This document shows, one piece after another, positions 27,747 to 36,917 of a stretch of DNA of 64,000 nt. The stretch's first letter is position 1, and the number at the start of each line of letters is the position of its first letter. A program made the position numbers and the translations under genes. Source of the stretch: Streptomonospora mangrovi (GTDB taxonomy: Bacteria > Actinomycetota > Actinomycetes > Streptosporangiales > Streptosporangiaceae); the NCBI RefSeq assembly GCF_027604915.1, contig NZ_JAJAQC010000008.1, positions 62,001 through 126,000 of the forward strand. The letters run 5' to 3'. The notes under the pieces are model-generated. The model searched no databases. It had not been told where the DNA came from and was given only the letters and a program-made list of their open reading frames with translations.

Positions 27747-28238
27747 ATGAGCATTGACGTCGCGAACGAGTCCGGCGTCCCGGTAGACGAGGAGCGGCTG
27801 TCGCGGCTCGCCCGCTTCGTCCTCGACGCCATGCGGATCCACCCGCTGGCGGAGCTGTCCGTCGTCCTGGTGGACGAGGAGCCCATGGCCGAGCTGCACG
27901 TCCGTTGGATGGACGAGCCCGGCCCCACCGACGTGCTGTCCTTCCCGATGGACGAGCTGCGCCCCGGCGGCCAGGACCGCCCCTCCGAGCCCGGTGTGCT
28001 GGGCGATGTGATCATCTGCCCACAGGTCGCCCAGCGCCAGGCCGAGAAGGCCGGGCACAGCGCGCAGGAGGAGATCGACCTGCTGTGCACGCACGGCATC
28101 CTGCACCTGCTCGGCTACGACCACGCCGAACCCGACGAGCACAAGGAGATGTTCGGCCTCCAGGGGGAGCTGCTGGCGGGCTGGCGGGCGGCCGAGACCG
28201 GCGACCGCGCTGACACGCGGGAGGACACCCCCAGATGA
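27747..28238 (+). CDS. ybeY: rRNA maturation endoribonuclease YbeY
   Basis: A 163-residue metal-dependent endoribonuclease that processes the 3' end of 16S rRNA and takes part in ribosome quality control. The zinc site [11 protein letters not shown] is at 116-126 (His116, His120, His126), and the conserved Arg lies in [18 protein letters not shown] near 50-68. ATG 27747 follows CGAAGGCGCG. The stop overlaps the corC ATG by four nt (ATGA), so the two are translationally coupled. Confidence 0.97.
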   Translation: MSIDVANESGVPVDEERLSRLARFVLDAMRIHPLAELSVVLVDEEPMAELHVRWMDEPGPTDVLSFPMDELRPGGQDRPSEPGVLGDVIICPQVAQRQAEKAGHSAQEEIDLLCTHGILHLLGYDHAEPDEHKEMFGLQGELLAGWRAAETGDRADTREDTPR

Positions 28239-29653
28239 TCCCGGGCACGGCGGCCGCGCCCGCCCTGGCCGCGGCGGGGCCGTCCCCCGGTCCGCTCGCG
28301 GCGGCCTTCGACCAGGCCGCGCTCGCGCCGCTCTACGTGTTCCCGGCGGCCGCCGTGTTCGCGCTGGCGGCGGCGTTCTTCGTCAGCGCCGAGGTCGCGG
28401 TCACCCGGGCCGCCGGGATGGCCGGCGACCTCCCCGACGACGACAGCCCCGGCACCCGCCGGCTGCGCGCGGTGCTGGCCGAGCCCGCCGGCCACCTGAA
28501 CATGGTCCTGCTGCTGCGCGTCTTCTGCGAGGTGGTGGCGGCGGTCGCGCTGACCGTCGGCTTCGCCGGGTGGCTGGGCGCGGGCTGGCCGGCGGTGGTC
28601 AGCGCGGTGCTGGTGATGTCGGTGGTGGACTTCGTGCTCGTGGGGGTCACCCCGCGCATCCTGGGCCGGCAGTTCGCGCCGGCGCTGGCCGGGGCCAGCG
28701 TCACCGTCCTCGCGCCGGTGGCGCCGCTGCTGCGGCCCCTCACCCGCACGCTGGTCCGCCTGGGCCGGGCGCTCACCCCGGCCACCATCGGCGACCGCGA
28801 GGGGCCGTTCACCAGCGAGAGCGAGCTGCGCCGGCTGGTCGACCTCGCCGAGCGCGGCCACGTGATCGACGCCGACGAGCGGCAGATGATCCACTCGGTC
28901 TTCAAGCTGGACGACACCTCGGTGCGCGAGGTGATGGTGCCGCGCACCGACATCGTGTTCATGGAGCGCGGCGCGTCGCTGGACGAGGGGCTGACCCTGG
29001 CGCTGCGCAGCGGGTTCTCCCGCATCCCGGTGCTGGGCGCCGACGAGGACGACGTGGTGGGCATCGTCTACCTCAAGGACCTGGTCGCCCGCATCCGCCG
29101 GGACTGGGCGCGCCCGGAGGGCGGCGGCGACGCCGGGGCGGCGGCCGGCGCGGCTCAGGAGGAGCCCGCCGCGACCGTCGACACGGTCATGCGCACCCCC
29201 ACCTTCGTGCCCGACTCCAAGCCCATCGACGAACTGCTGCGCGACATGCAGCAGCGGCGGATCCACGTGGCGGTGGTCATCGACGAGTACGGCGGCACCG
29301 CCGGCCTGGTCACCATCGAGGACATCGTGGAGGAGATCGTCGGCGAGATCACCGACGAGTACGACGACGAGATCCCGCCGATCGAGCGGCTGGGCGAGGG
29401 CCGGGCGCGCGTCACGGCGCGGCTCCCGCTGGGCGAGCTGGCCGAGCTGTTCGGCGTCGAACTGGACGTGCCCGACGTCGAGACGGTCGGCGGGCTGCTG
29501 GCCTACGCGCTGGGCCGGGTGCCCATCACCGGTTCCCAAGCCGTCTACGCTGGGTTGCGGCTGACCGCCGAGGACACGGTGGGGCGCCGCAACCAGACCG
29601 CCACGGTGCTCGTGGAGCCCGTCGCGCCCGACGAGGAGAGTGCACAGCAGTGA
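28235..29653 (+). CDS. hemolysin/CNNM-family membrane protein with CBS pair and CorC domain
   Basis: A 472-residue membrane protein. N-terminal DUF21 (CNNM) part has about four helices (residues 30-165), then a CBS pair at about 225-355 ([52 protein letters not shown]) and a C-terminal CorC/HlyC domain at about 370-455. Members are linked to Mg2+ or Co2+ efflux; hemolysis is a historical label. It overlaps ybeY at its start and a small deaminase-like gene at its end (GTGA), forming an ybeY-corC-X operon ahead of era. Confidence 0.93.
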   Translation: MIPGTAAAPALAAAGPSPGPLAAAFDQAALAPLYVFPAAAVFALAAAFFVSAEVAVTRAAGMAGDLPDDDSPGTRRLRAVLAEPAGHLNMVLLLRVFCEVVAAVALTVGFAGWLGAGWPAVVSAVLVMSVVDFVLVGVTPRILGRQFAPALAGASVTVLAPVAPLLRPLTRTLVRLGRALTPATIGDREGPFTSESELRRLVDLAERGHVIDADERQMIHSVFKLDDTSVREVMVPRTDIVFMERGASLDEGLTLALRSGFSRIPVLGADEDDVVGIVYLKDLVARIRRDWARPEGGGDAGAAAGAAQEEPAATVDTVMRTPTFVPDSKPIDELLRDMQQRRIHVAVVIDEYGGTAGLVTIEDIVEEIVGEITDEYDDEIPPIERLGEGRARVTARLPLGELAELFGVELDVPDVETVGGLLAYALGRVPITGSQAVYAGLRLTAEDTVGRRNQTATVLVEPVAPDEESAQQ

Positions 29654-30000
29654 GTGAGTTGGCCGCGGTAGACCTCGGCCCCGAGGACGACAAGCTGATC
29701 ACCCTGGCCCGCGCCACGCGCGCCCGCGTCGGCGCCGCCGAGGGCGCCGCCGTGCGCGACGAGACCGGCCGCACCTATACGGCGGCGACCGTGGACCTGC
29801 CGTCGCTGCGGCTGTCGGCCCTCCAGGCCGCCGTCGCCGCGGCGGTGTCCAGCGGCGCCGAGTCCCTGGAGGCCGCGGCGGTGGTGACCGCCGCCGCGTC
29901 CCCGGCGGAGGCCGACACCTCGGTGGCCGCCGACATGAAGACCCCGCTGGTGGTGCTCGCCGACCTCGACGGCACCCCGGTGCGCGCCGTGCGGTCCTGA
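29650..30000 (+). CDS. small deaminase-fold protein lacking cytidine-deaminase catalytic residues
   Basis: A 116-residue protein in the position usually annotated as cytidine deaminase in actinobacteria. The fold signature is recognisable (AAVRDETGRTYTAATVDLPSLRLSALQAA), but the zinc/catalytic C(H)-A-E triplet is replaced by Ala57-Leu58-Gln59, and no PCxxC zinc motif exists. It is therefore probably not an enzyme. Its GTG overlaps the corC stop (GTGA), and era follows 71 nt later. Function unknown; a structural or regulatory role next to Era is speculation. Confidence 0.8.
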   Translation: MSELAAVDLGPEDDKLITLARATRARVGAAEGAAVRDETGRTYTAATVDLPSLRLSALQAAVAAAVSSGAESLEAAAVVTAAASPAEADTSVAADMKTPLVVLADLDGTPVRAVRS

Positions 30001-30071
30001 CCGGCGGCGCGTCAACGCTCGATCCCCGGCGCGGTGCGGGCACCGCGCCGGGTGCGGATGAGACTGGAGAG

Positions 30072-31040
30072 ATGGACGACCTCGACCTTGAGAAGCTGCG
30101 CGCGCCGCTGCCCCTGCCCTCCTACCCGGAGGGCTTCCGCAGCGGGTTCGCCTGCTTCGTCGGCCGCCCCAACGTGGGCAAGTCGACCCTGATGAACGCG
30201 CTGGTGGGCCAGAAGGTGGCCATCACCAGCGACCGCCCGCAGACCACCCGGCGCACCGTGCGCGGCATCGTGCACCGCGACGACGCGCAGCTGATCATCG
30301 TGGACACCCCCGGCCTGCACAAGCCGCGCACCCTGCTGGGGGAGCGCCTGGACAGCCTGGTGCGCTCCACGCTGGTCGAGGTCGACGTGATCGCCTTCTG
30401 CCTGCCCGCCGACGAGCCCATCGGGCGGGGCGACACCTACATCGCCCGCGAGCTGGCCGCCCAGCGCGACACCCCGGTGGTCGCGCTGGTCACCAAGACC
30501 GACCGCACCGACCGCGCGGGGGTCACCCGCCAGCTCATGGCGGTGGAGCAGCTGGGGGAGTGGGCCGACATCGTGCCGGTGTCGGCGCAGAGCGGTTTCC
30601 AGGTGGACACGGTCGCCGACGTGCTGTGCGGCCACCTGCCCGAAGGCCCGCCGCTCTACCCCGACGGCGACCTCACCGACGAGCCCGACGAGATGCTGGT
30701 CGCCGAGCTGATCCGCGAGGCGTCCCTGGAGGGCGTGCGCGACGAGCTGCCGCACTCGATCGCGGTGGTGGTGGACGAGATGGCCCCGCGCGAGAACTCG
30801 CGCCCCGGCCGCGAGCTGGTCGACATCTACGCCTCGCTGTATGTGGAGCGCTCCAGCCAGAAGGCCATCGTGATCGGCGCCAAGGGCGCCCGCCTCCGGG
30901 AGGTCGGCTCGGCGGCCCGCCGGCAGATCGAGGCGCTGCTGGGCACCCGCGTCTTCCTCGACCTGCGGGTGAAGGTGGCCAAGGACTGGCAGCGCGACCC
31001 CAAGCAGCTCCGCCGCCTGGGCTTCGACCAGCAGACCTGA
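30072..31040 (+). CDS. era: GTPase Era
   Basis: A 322-residue GTPase that binds the 3' end of 16S rRNA in 30S assembly. G1 GRPNVGKST at residues 31-39, DTPGLHKP (G3) near 77, TKTD (G4) near 143-146, and a C-terminal KH domain ending VAKDWQRDPKQLRRLGF. GGAGAG lies directly upstream of the ATG; GACT at 30062-30065 completes a GAGACT -10-like hexamer six nt before it, so ribosome binding site and leaderless start are both possible. Followed by a terminator hairpin. Confidence 0.97.
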   Translation: MDDLDLEKLRAPLPLPSYPEGFRSGFACFVGRPNVGKSTLMNALVGQKVAITSDRPQTTRRTVRGIVHRDDAQLIIVDTPGLHKPRTLLGERLDSLVRSTLVEVDVIAFCLPADEPIGRGDTYIARELAAQRDTPVVALVTKTDRTDRAGVTRQLMAVEQLGEWADIVPVSAQSGFQVDTVADVLCGHLPEGPPLYPDGDLTDEPDEMLVAELIREASLEGVRDELPHSIAVVVDEMAPRENSRPGRELVDIYASLYVERSSQKAIVIGAKGARLREVGSAARRQIEALLGTRVFLDLRVKVAKDWQRDPKQLRRLGFDQQT

Positions 31041-31080
31041 GCCGCGCCCGGCCGCCGGGGAGGGCGCGGCGGGCGGGCAA
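31041..31080 (+). terminator. terminator of era
   Basis: GCCGCGCCC (31041-31049) pairs perfectly with GGGCGCGGC (31072-31080), beginning at the base after the era stop. Confidence 0.7.
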
Positions 31081-31128
31081 AGGCGTCCTGCTAGATTGCG
31101 TGCCGTCCGTCGCAGGGAGGGAAGGTCC

Positions 31129-31875
31129 ATGTCCGACCACGACCAGGTGCAGCGCGCGGAGTACGACGGGCTGGCGATCTGCTCGGCGGCCACCGCCGTC
31201 GTCGGCCACATGTTCGGCGCCACCGTGAACGAAGTCTTCACCAAGGTCAGCGACGACGGGCGGCCCTTCGTGCCGGTCGGCATCACCTTCAGCGGTGTGG
31301 CGCAGTACTGGGCCGTCATCACCGAGGCGGGGCCGGCGGCGGTCGAGCGCCTTATGGCGGAGCGGGGCGGCGACGCGGCCACCGCCATGGAGCCGGTCCT
31401 GCGCACGGCGCGGGACTGGGCGCACGGCGTGGTCGAGAAGGCCGCCCAGCAGGCGCGGATCGACCGTGAGCAGGCCAAGGACGACGCGCGGCGCATCCTC
31501 GCCAACCCGCAGGTGTGGGCGGCCACGAAGCTTCTGCCCGGCATGGTCGACAATCTGGGCAGGGTGGAGGGGGACTCCGTCGCCGACCTGGCCCGCGACC
31601 ACGAGCTGCACGACGTCCAGCAGGCCCGGGACGCCTGGGTGCCGTCCACGGCGGACGCGGACCTGCGGTACGGCCCCCAGGGCGTGGTCCTCCGCGCCAA
31701 GGTGACGCGGGAGCCCGTCCGCAAGCCCCCGGCCGTGGGAGCGGCGGTGTCGAAGGCCGCGCTCAGGGGGCGGCGTCAAAATCCGCCCGCCCAGAAGTCC
31801 CCCACCCTGCGGGCGCGGGTCGCCAAGGCGCGGCGGGCCGACCAGCGGCGGGCGGGCGGTGCGGGGCTGGACTAG
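31129..31875 (+). CDS. hypothetical cytosolic protein
   Basis: A 248-residue protein I do not recognise. Residues 1-90 look globular (EYDGLAICSAATAVVGHMFGATVNEVF); the middle is helical and charged, and the last 50 residues are strongly basic (RGRRQNPPAQKSPTLRARVAKARRAD), suggesting nucleic-acid contact. ATG 31129 has GGGAGGGAAGG upstream, and TAGATT at 31092 may be a -10 box, so the gene likely has its own promoter. It converges with the IclR-family gene, 15 nt away. Confidence 0.75.
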   Translation: MSDHDQVQRAEYDGLAICSAATAVVGHMFGATVNEVFTKVSDDGRPFVPVGITFSGVAQYWAVITEAGPAAVERLMAERGGDAATAMEPVLRTARDWAHGVVEKAAQQARIDREQAKDDARRILANPQVWAATKLLPGMVDNLGRVEGDSVADLARDHELHDVQQARDAWVPSTADADLRYGPQGVVLRAKVTREPVRKPPAVGAAVSKAALRGRRQNPPAQKSPTLRARVAKARRADQRRAGGAGLD

Positions 31876-31890
31876 CCCCGCCCGCCGGGG

Positions 31891-32685
31891 CTACTCGCGG
31901 TGGTCGAGGTCGGCGGCCAGGTCGGCGGCGGCGCGCTGGACGATGGGGGCGGCCCGGGTGACGAACTCCCAGCTCACGCGGGACTCCGGGCCCGAGATCG
32001 AGACCGCCATCATCGCCGGGCCGCCCCGGACCGGGACGGCCAGGCAGCGCACGCCGACCTCCTGCTCGCCGTCGTCGATGGCGTAGCCGCGTTCGCGGAT
32101 GCGGGCGATCTCGGCGGCGAAGGCGTGCGGGGTGGTGATGGTGCGGTCGGTCGCGGCGGGCATGCCCGCGCGGTGCAGCACCGCCATGGCCTCCCGGTCG
32201 GGAAGCTGGGCCAGCAGCGCCTTGCCCACCCCCGCCGAGTGCGCGGGGACGCGCCGGCCGACCTCGGTGAACATCCGCATGGCGTGCTGGGAGGGCACTT
32301 GCGCGACGTAGACGACCTTGTCGCCGTCGAGCATCGCGAGGTTGGCGGTCTCGCCGAGTTCGTCCACCAGGTGGGTCAGGTGCGGCCGCGCCCAGGTGCC
32401 CAGCATCCGGGAGGCGCTGTCGCCCAGCCCGATGAGCCGGGGGCCCAGCGCGTAGCGGCGCGAGGGCAGTTGGCGCACGTAGCCCTTGCCCAGCAGGGTG
32501 CGGATGATGCGGTGGATGGTGGGCAGGGGCAGTCCGGAGGACTCCGCGAGCTGGCTCAGGGAGATCTCGCCGCCCGCGTCCGCCATGATCTCCAGCAGGG
32601 CGAAGGCGCGGTCGAGCGACTGCACGCCCCCGCCGCGCGCCTTGGCCGGGGTGCCGGCGTCGGCCGCCGCCGATGACGTTGCCAC
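31891..32685 (-). CDS. IclR family regulator of the glyoxylate (hyi-glxR-gcl) cluster
   Basis: A 264-residue regulator with an N-terminal winged helix (SLDRAFALLEIMADAGGEISLSQ, then SGLPLPTIHRIIRTLLGKGYV, about 20-65) and a C-terminal effector domain (AHSAGVGKALLAQLP near 150-165; GYAIDDGEQEVGVRCLAVPV near 205-225). It is divergent from hyi, so it is probably the AllR-like repressor of glyoxylate use. GTG 32685 has GGGAG eight nt upstream; a GTG at 32691 is also in frame. On the minus strand TACAAT (32777-32772) may be its -10 box. Confidence 0.88.
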   Translation of the reverse strand: MATSSAAADAGTPAKARGGGVQSLDRAFALLEIMADAGGEISLSQLAESSGLPLPTIHRIIRTLLGKGYVRQLPSRRYALGPRLIGLGDSASRMLGTWARPHLTHLVDELGETANLAMLDGDKVVYVAQVPSQHAMRMFTEVGRRVPAHSAGVGKALLAQLPDREAMAVLHRAGMPAATDRTITTPHAFAAEIARIRERGYAIDDGEQEVGVRCLAVPVRGGPAMMAVSISGPESRVSWEFVTRAAPIVQRAAADLAADLDHRE

Positions 32686-32895
32686 GTGCACTGCTCCCTT
32701 CCGCGTCCGCCTGCCGCCCGGCGCCGGGGGGTTCCGGCGGGGGGCGCCTGCGGGCTGATTCGGTGTTTCGGATTGTAGAAGTCGGAGTCCGCCATACAGA
32801 AGTGGGTGATCCCCGCATTCCGGCGGGTGACCGGTGCCGGCGAACCCAGGGTGGGGTGGTTGACAAGCCCCAGGTGCTCGCACAGACTCATGCCA

Positions 32896-32931
32896 TTCCT
32901 TCAAGTGAAAAGCATATTCCGCCAAGTGGAA
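32896..32931. promoter_or_regulatory. tandem IclR-type operators upstream of hyi
   Basis: TTCCTTCAAGTGAAA (32896-32910) and TTCCGCCAAGTGGAA (32917-32931) agree at 12 of 15 positions, and each is a near-palindrome TTCC..GGAA. They start 21 bp apart, two turns of the helix, so two regulator dimers would lie on the same face. They are in the 362-nt region between the IclR gene and hyi; I see no other feature there except the iclR -10 box. Confidence 0.7.
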
Positions 32932-33047
32932 ACGTGCCGTCCAGGGTGGAACGCGCGTACGGCGGGCGCCCTTCCCGGCGCCGCCGCGCTCCTCGCCCAT
33001 CACCCGCCCAGCCGCAGCCCACGCCTTCGCGCCCGAGGAGACGATCC

Positions 33048-33857
33048 GTGAGCCCCACCGTGCCGACCCTGCCCTACACCGTGAACTGCTCCCTGCTGTT
33101 CACCGAGCTTCCCCTGCTCCAGCGCCCGGCCGCCGCCCGGGCCGCCGGGTTCGACGCGGTGGAGTTCTGGTGGCCCTTCGAGCGCGCCGTCCCCGCCGAC
33201 TCCGAGGTCGACGCGTTCACGGCCGCCATCGCCGAGGCCGGCGTGCGCCTCACGGGCCTCAACCTCTTCGCGGGCCGGCTGCCCGGCCCCGACCGGGGCG
33301 TGCTGTCGCACCCCGCGCGCGTCCAGGAGGTCCGCGACAACCTGGAGGTCGTCGTGGCGATCGCCGAGCGCACCGGCACCACCGCCTTCAACGCCCTCTA
33401 CGGCCTGCGGCTGGAGGGGGTGGACGCCGCCGAGCAGGACGAGACCGCGCTGCTGAACACCGTCACCGCCGCCAAGGCGCTCGCCCAGGTCGGGGGCACG
33501 GTGCTCATCGAGCCCATCAGCGGCGCCGAGGACTACCCGCTGCGCACCGCCGCCGACGGCGCGGCGTTCGCGGCGCGCGCCCACGCGGCGGGCGCGCCCA
33601 ACGTCGCGCTGCTCGCCGACCTCTACCACCTCGCCGTCAACGGCGACGACGTCGCCGCCGTGGTGGCCGAGCGCGCCGCCGAGATCGGGCACATCCAGAT
33701 CGCCGACGCCCCCGGGCGCGGCGAGCCCGGCACCGGCGACCTCCCGCTCCTGGACCTGCTGGCCACCGCCCAGGCGGGCGGCTACAGCGGGTACGTGGGG
33801 CTGGAGTACCGTCCCAGCGGGTCCTCGGCCGACAGCTTCGCCTGGCTGCGGGCCTGA
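33048..33857 (+). CDS. hyi: hydroxypyruvate isomerase
   Basis: A 269-residue TIM-barrel enzyme of the Hyi/xylose-isomerase-like group, which interconverts hydroxypyruvate and tartronate semialdehyde. Family segments include NCSLLFTELPLLQRPAAA at the N-terminus, VEFWWPFE near 38, GGTVLIEPIS near 145 with metal-binding Glu, LLADLYHLAVNGDD near 190, and GHIQIADAPGRGEPGTG near 210-226. GTG 33048 has GAGGAG about nine nt upstream. It is the first gene of a rightward hyi, glxR, gcl series under an IclR regulator, though gaps of about 200 nt separate the genes. Confidence 0.92.
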   Translation: MSPTVPTLPYTVNCSLLFTELPLLQRPAAARAAGFDAVEFWWPFERAVPADSEVDAFTAAIAEAGVRLTGLNLFAGRLPGPDRGVLSHPARVQEVRDNLEVVVAIAERTGTTAFNALYGLRLEGVDAAEQDETALLNTVTAAKALAQVGGTVLIEPISGAEDYPLRTAADGAAFAARAHAAGAPNVALLADLYHLAVNGDDVAAVVAERAAEIGHIQIADAPGRGEPGTGDLPLLDLLATAQAGGYSGYVGLEYRPSGSSADSFAWLRA

Positions 33858-34069
33858 CCGGCGCCGCGCGGCACCGCCCGCCCCTGGCCGGCCCCCGGCC
33901 GGCTCCGGCGGACTCCTGACCGGCGCGGCCCCGACCGCCGGTGCGCCCCCTGGCGCGGTCCCGGTACCGCCCGCGCGGCGCGCCGCCGCACCCCCGCCTA
34001 CGGCCGGTCCCCGACCGGCCGCACGTCCGCAGCGCAGCACCCGTTTCGTGAAAGGGAGACACCACCGCG

Positions 34070-34957
34070 ATGCCCCAACCGCAGACCGTCGGCTTCATCG
34101 GCCTCGGCATCATGGGCCTGCCCATGGCCACCAACCTGGTCAAGGCCGGGTTCACCGTGCGCGGCCACAACCGCGGCCCCGAGAAGACCGCCCGCTTCGC
34201 CGAGAGCGGCGGCACCGCCGCCGGCTCGCCTGCCGAGGCCGCCGCCGGTGCCGACGTCGTCATCACCATGCTGCCCGACACCCCCGACGTGGAGGCGGTG
34301 CTCCTCGGCGACGACGGGGTCTTCGCCACCGCCGCCCCCGGAACGCTGGTCATCGACATGAGCACGATCCGGCCCGACACCGCCCGCTCGCTGGCCGCCG
34401 AAGGCGCCGAGCGGGGCCTGCGCGTGCTCGACGCGCCCGTCAGCGGCGGCGAGGCCGGCGCGGTCGAGGGCGCGCTGTCGATCATGGTCGGCGGCGCCGC
34501 CGAGGACGCCGCCGCGGCGGCGCCCGTGTTCGGCCCGCTGGGCACCCCCGTGCACGTCGGCCCCTCGGGCGCCGGCCAGACCGTCAAGGCCGCCAACCAG
34601 CTCGTCGTGGCGGGCAACATCCAGCTCGTCGCCGAGGCGCTGGTGTTCCTGGAGGCGCACGGCGTGGACACCGGCGCCGCGCTGCGCGTCCTCAACGGCG
34701 GCCTGGCCGGCAGCGCCGTGCTGACCCGCAAGGGCGAGGCGATGCGCACCCGCAGCTTCGAGCCGGGCTTCCGGATCGAGCTGCACCACAAGGACATGGG
34801 GATCGTCACCGCCGCCGCCCGCGAGGCCGGGGTGCCCATCCCCGTGGGCGCGCTGGTGGCCCAGTTCGTGGCGGCGCTCAACGCCCAGGGCCACGGCCGG
34901 CTCGATCACTCCGCGCTGCTGAAGCTGGTGGAGCGACTGGCCGGCGAGCGCGCGTAG
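34070..34957 (+). CDS. glxR: 2-hydroxy-3-oxopropionate (tartronate semialdehyde) reductase
   Basis: A 295-residue beta-hydroxyacid dehydrogenase. The Rossmann motif GLGIMGLPMATNL is at residues 8-20, the substrate motif DAPVSGGEAGAVEG near 122-135, and catalytic Lys173 in GAGQTVKAANQL. It reduces tartronate semialdehyde to D-glycerate with NAD(P)H, downstream of Gcl. The ribosome binding site GAAAGGGAG lies about 10 nt before ATG 34070. The 212-nt gap to hyi holds nothing I recognise. Confidence 0.93.
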   Translation: MPQPQTVGFIGLGIMGLPMATNLVKAGFTVRGHNRGPEKTARFAESGGTAAGSPAEAAAGADVVITMLPDTPDVEAVLLGDDGVFATAAPGTLVIDMSTIRPDTARSLAAEGAERGLRVLDAPVSGGEAGAVEGALSIMVGGAAEDAAAAAPVFGPLGTPVHVGPSGAGQTVKAANQLVVAGNIQLVAEALVFLEAHGVDTGAALRVLNGGLAGSAVLTRKGEAMRTRSFEPGFRIELHHKDMGIVTAAAREAGVPIPVGALVAQFVAALNAQGHGRLDHSALLKLVERLAGERA

Positions 34958-35159
34958 GCCGGGCGGGCACCGCCCCGCCCCCGCACGAAACGGCGAGGAG
35001 GAAGCAGGAGAACAGCGAAAAGGGCCCGCCGACGCGACGGGCCTCGGCCGTCGCGACCGAAGGTGAGTCCGCGCGACGACCGGGGCCTGGGTGTTGGCCG
35101 CACCCGGCGTCCCGCCGGCGGACCCGGCAAACCCCCCTAGCACTGAAGGGTTCACCCAC

Positions 35160-36881
35160 ATGGTACAGATGCCCGCGATGAACGCCGTGGTGGAGGTGCT
35201 GAAGTCCGAAGGCGTCGACGTCGCCTTCGGCTGCCCCGGCGCCGCCATCCTCCCCCTCTACAAGGCGCTGGAGGAGGTCGGCGGCATCGAGCACCTCACC
35301 GTCCGCCACGAGGAGGGCGCCACACACATGGCCGACGCCTGGGCCCGCACCAACGGGCGGGTCGGCGTGGCCATCGGCACCTCCGGACCGGCCGGCACCA
35401 ACATGATCACCGGCCTCTACACCGCGCTCGCCGACTCCGTCCCCATGGTCTGCATCACCGGCCAGAACGTCTCGACCAAACTGCACCAGGAGGCGTTCCA
35501 GGCGGTCGACATCGTGGCCGTGGCCACACCCGTCACGAAATGGGCGGTGCAGCTCAAGGAGGCCGGCCAGGCCCCGTGGATCTTCCGCGAGGCGTTTCGG
35601 ATCGCCCGCGAGGGCCGCCCCGGGCCGGTGCTCGTCGACATCCCCCTCGACATCGCCCAGCGCACGATCACCTACGACCCCGCCATCGACGCCCCGCTGC
35701 CCGTGCACCCGGTGCGCCCGCACCCGCCCCGGGTCGAGCGCGCCCTGGACATGCTGCTGGCGGCCGAGCGGCCGCTGCTGCTGGCCGGGGGCGGGGTGGT
35801 CACCGCCGATGCCGCCGCCGAACTGCGCGAGGTCGCCGAGTACCTCCAGGTGCCGGTGCAGACCACGCTCATGGGCAAGGGCGCCTTCGACGAGGACAGC
35901 CCGCTGTTCGCCGGCATGACCGGGATCCAGACCTCCCAGCGCTACGGCAACGCCTCGTTCCTGGAGTCCGACCTGGTGGTGGCGGTGGGCGCGCGCTTCG
36001 GCGACCGCCACACCGGCCGGCTCGACGTCTACCGGGGCGAGCGCGCGTTCGTCCACGTCGACATCGAGCCCACCCAGATCGGCAGGGTCTTCGAGCCCGA
36101 CCTCGGCGTCGTCTCCGACGCCCGGCTGTTCCTGCGCGCGCTGGCCGACCTCGCCGCCCGGCGCGGCCCCGCCCGCGCGCCCGGGCCGTGGGTGGCGCGC
36201 GTCAACCGGCTCAAGGCCGAGCTGGGCCGGCGCGAGGACTTCGACACCGTGCCCGTCAAGGCGCCGCGCGTCTACAAGGAGGTCAACGCCGCGTTCGGCC
36301 CCGAGACCTACTTCGTCACCGCCATCGGGCTCTACCAGATCTGGGGCGGCCAGCACCAGAAGGCCCACCTGCCGCGCCACTACCAGGTGTGCGGCCAGGC
36401 GGGGCCGCTGGGCTGGGAGATCCCGGCGGCCATCGGCGTGCGCAAGGCGCTGGAGCGCACCGACCCCGCCGCCGAGGTGGTGGGGATCGTGGGCGACTAC
36501 AGCTTCCAGTACACCGTGGAGGAGCTGGCGGTGGCCGCGCAGTACGAGGTCCCGTTCGTGCTCATCATGCTCAACAACGAGTACCTCGGGCTGATCCGCC
36601 AGGCCGAGATCCCCTACGGCATCAACTACCAGGTGGACATCCACTACGACGAGTACGGCAGCGACAACGTCAAGATCATGGAGGCGTACGGCTGCGCGGG
36701 CCGCCGGGTGACCGAGCCCGGCGACATCCGCCCGGCGATCGACTGGGCGCGCAAGGAGGCCCAGCGCACCAGCCGCCCGGTGCTGGTGGAGATCATGATC
36801 GAGCGCGAGGCCAACACCCCCCACGGCCCGGCCATCGACGCGGTGGCGGAGTTCGAGCCGCTGCCCGGGGCCGCCGCCTAG
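35160..36881 (+). CDS. gcl: glyoxylate carboligase (ThDP/FAD) with Glu at position 51
   Basis: A 573-residue ThDP enzyme that joins two glyoxylates, releasing CO2, to give tartronate semialdehyde. It aligns without gaps to the E. coli enzyme at the N-terminus (AFGCPGAAILPLY at 22-34) and shares DIEPTQIGRV, CGQAGPLGW and the ThDP motif GDYSFQ...NNEYLGL. The odd point is RHEEGATHM at 49-57: residue 51 is Glu, whereas E. coli Gcl has Val51. ATG 35160 follows GAAGGG; ATG 35169 is an alternative. A very large GC hairpin follows the gene. Confidence 0.92.
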   Translation: MVQMPAMNAVVEVLKSEGVDVAFGCPGAAILPLYKALEEVGGIEHLTVRHEEGATHMADAWARTNGRVGVAIGTSGPAGTNMITGLYTALADSVPMVCITGQNVSTKLHQEAFQAVDIVAVATPVTKWAVQLKEAGQAPWIFREAFRIAREGRPGPVLVDIPLDIAQRTITYDPAIDAPLPVHPVRPHPPRVERALDMLLAAERPLLLAGGGVVTADAAAELREVAEYLQVPVQTTLMGKGAFDEDSPLFAGMTGIQTSQRYGNASFLESDLVVAVGARFGDRHTGRLDVYRGERAFVHVDIEPTQIGRVFEPDLGVVSDARLFLRALADLAARRGPARAPGPWVARVNRLKAELGRREDFDTVPVKAPRVYKEVNAAFGPETYFVTAIGLYQIWGGQHQKAHLPRHYQVCGQAGPLGWEIPAAIGVRKALERTDPAAEVVGIVGDYSFQYTVEELAVAAQYEVPFVLIMLNNEYLGLIRQAEIPYGINYQVDIHYDEYGSDNVKIMEAYGCAGRRVTEPGDIRPAIDWARKEAQRTSRPVLVEIMIEREANTPHGPAIDAVAEFEPLPGAAA

Positions 36882-36917
36882 CCGCGCGGTCCCGGCCGGC
36901 GCCCCGGCGAACAGGGT

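Noticed and set aside
29650-30000. Active cytidine deaminase
   Set aside because: The required Cys/His-Ala-Glu and PCxxC residues are missing.
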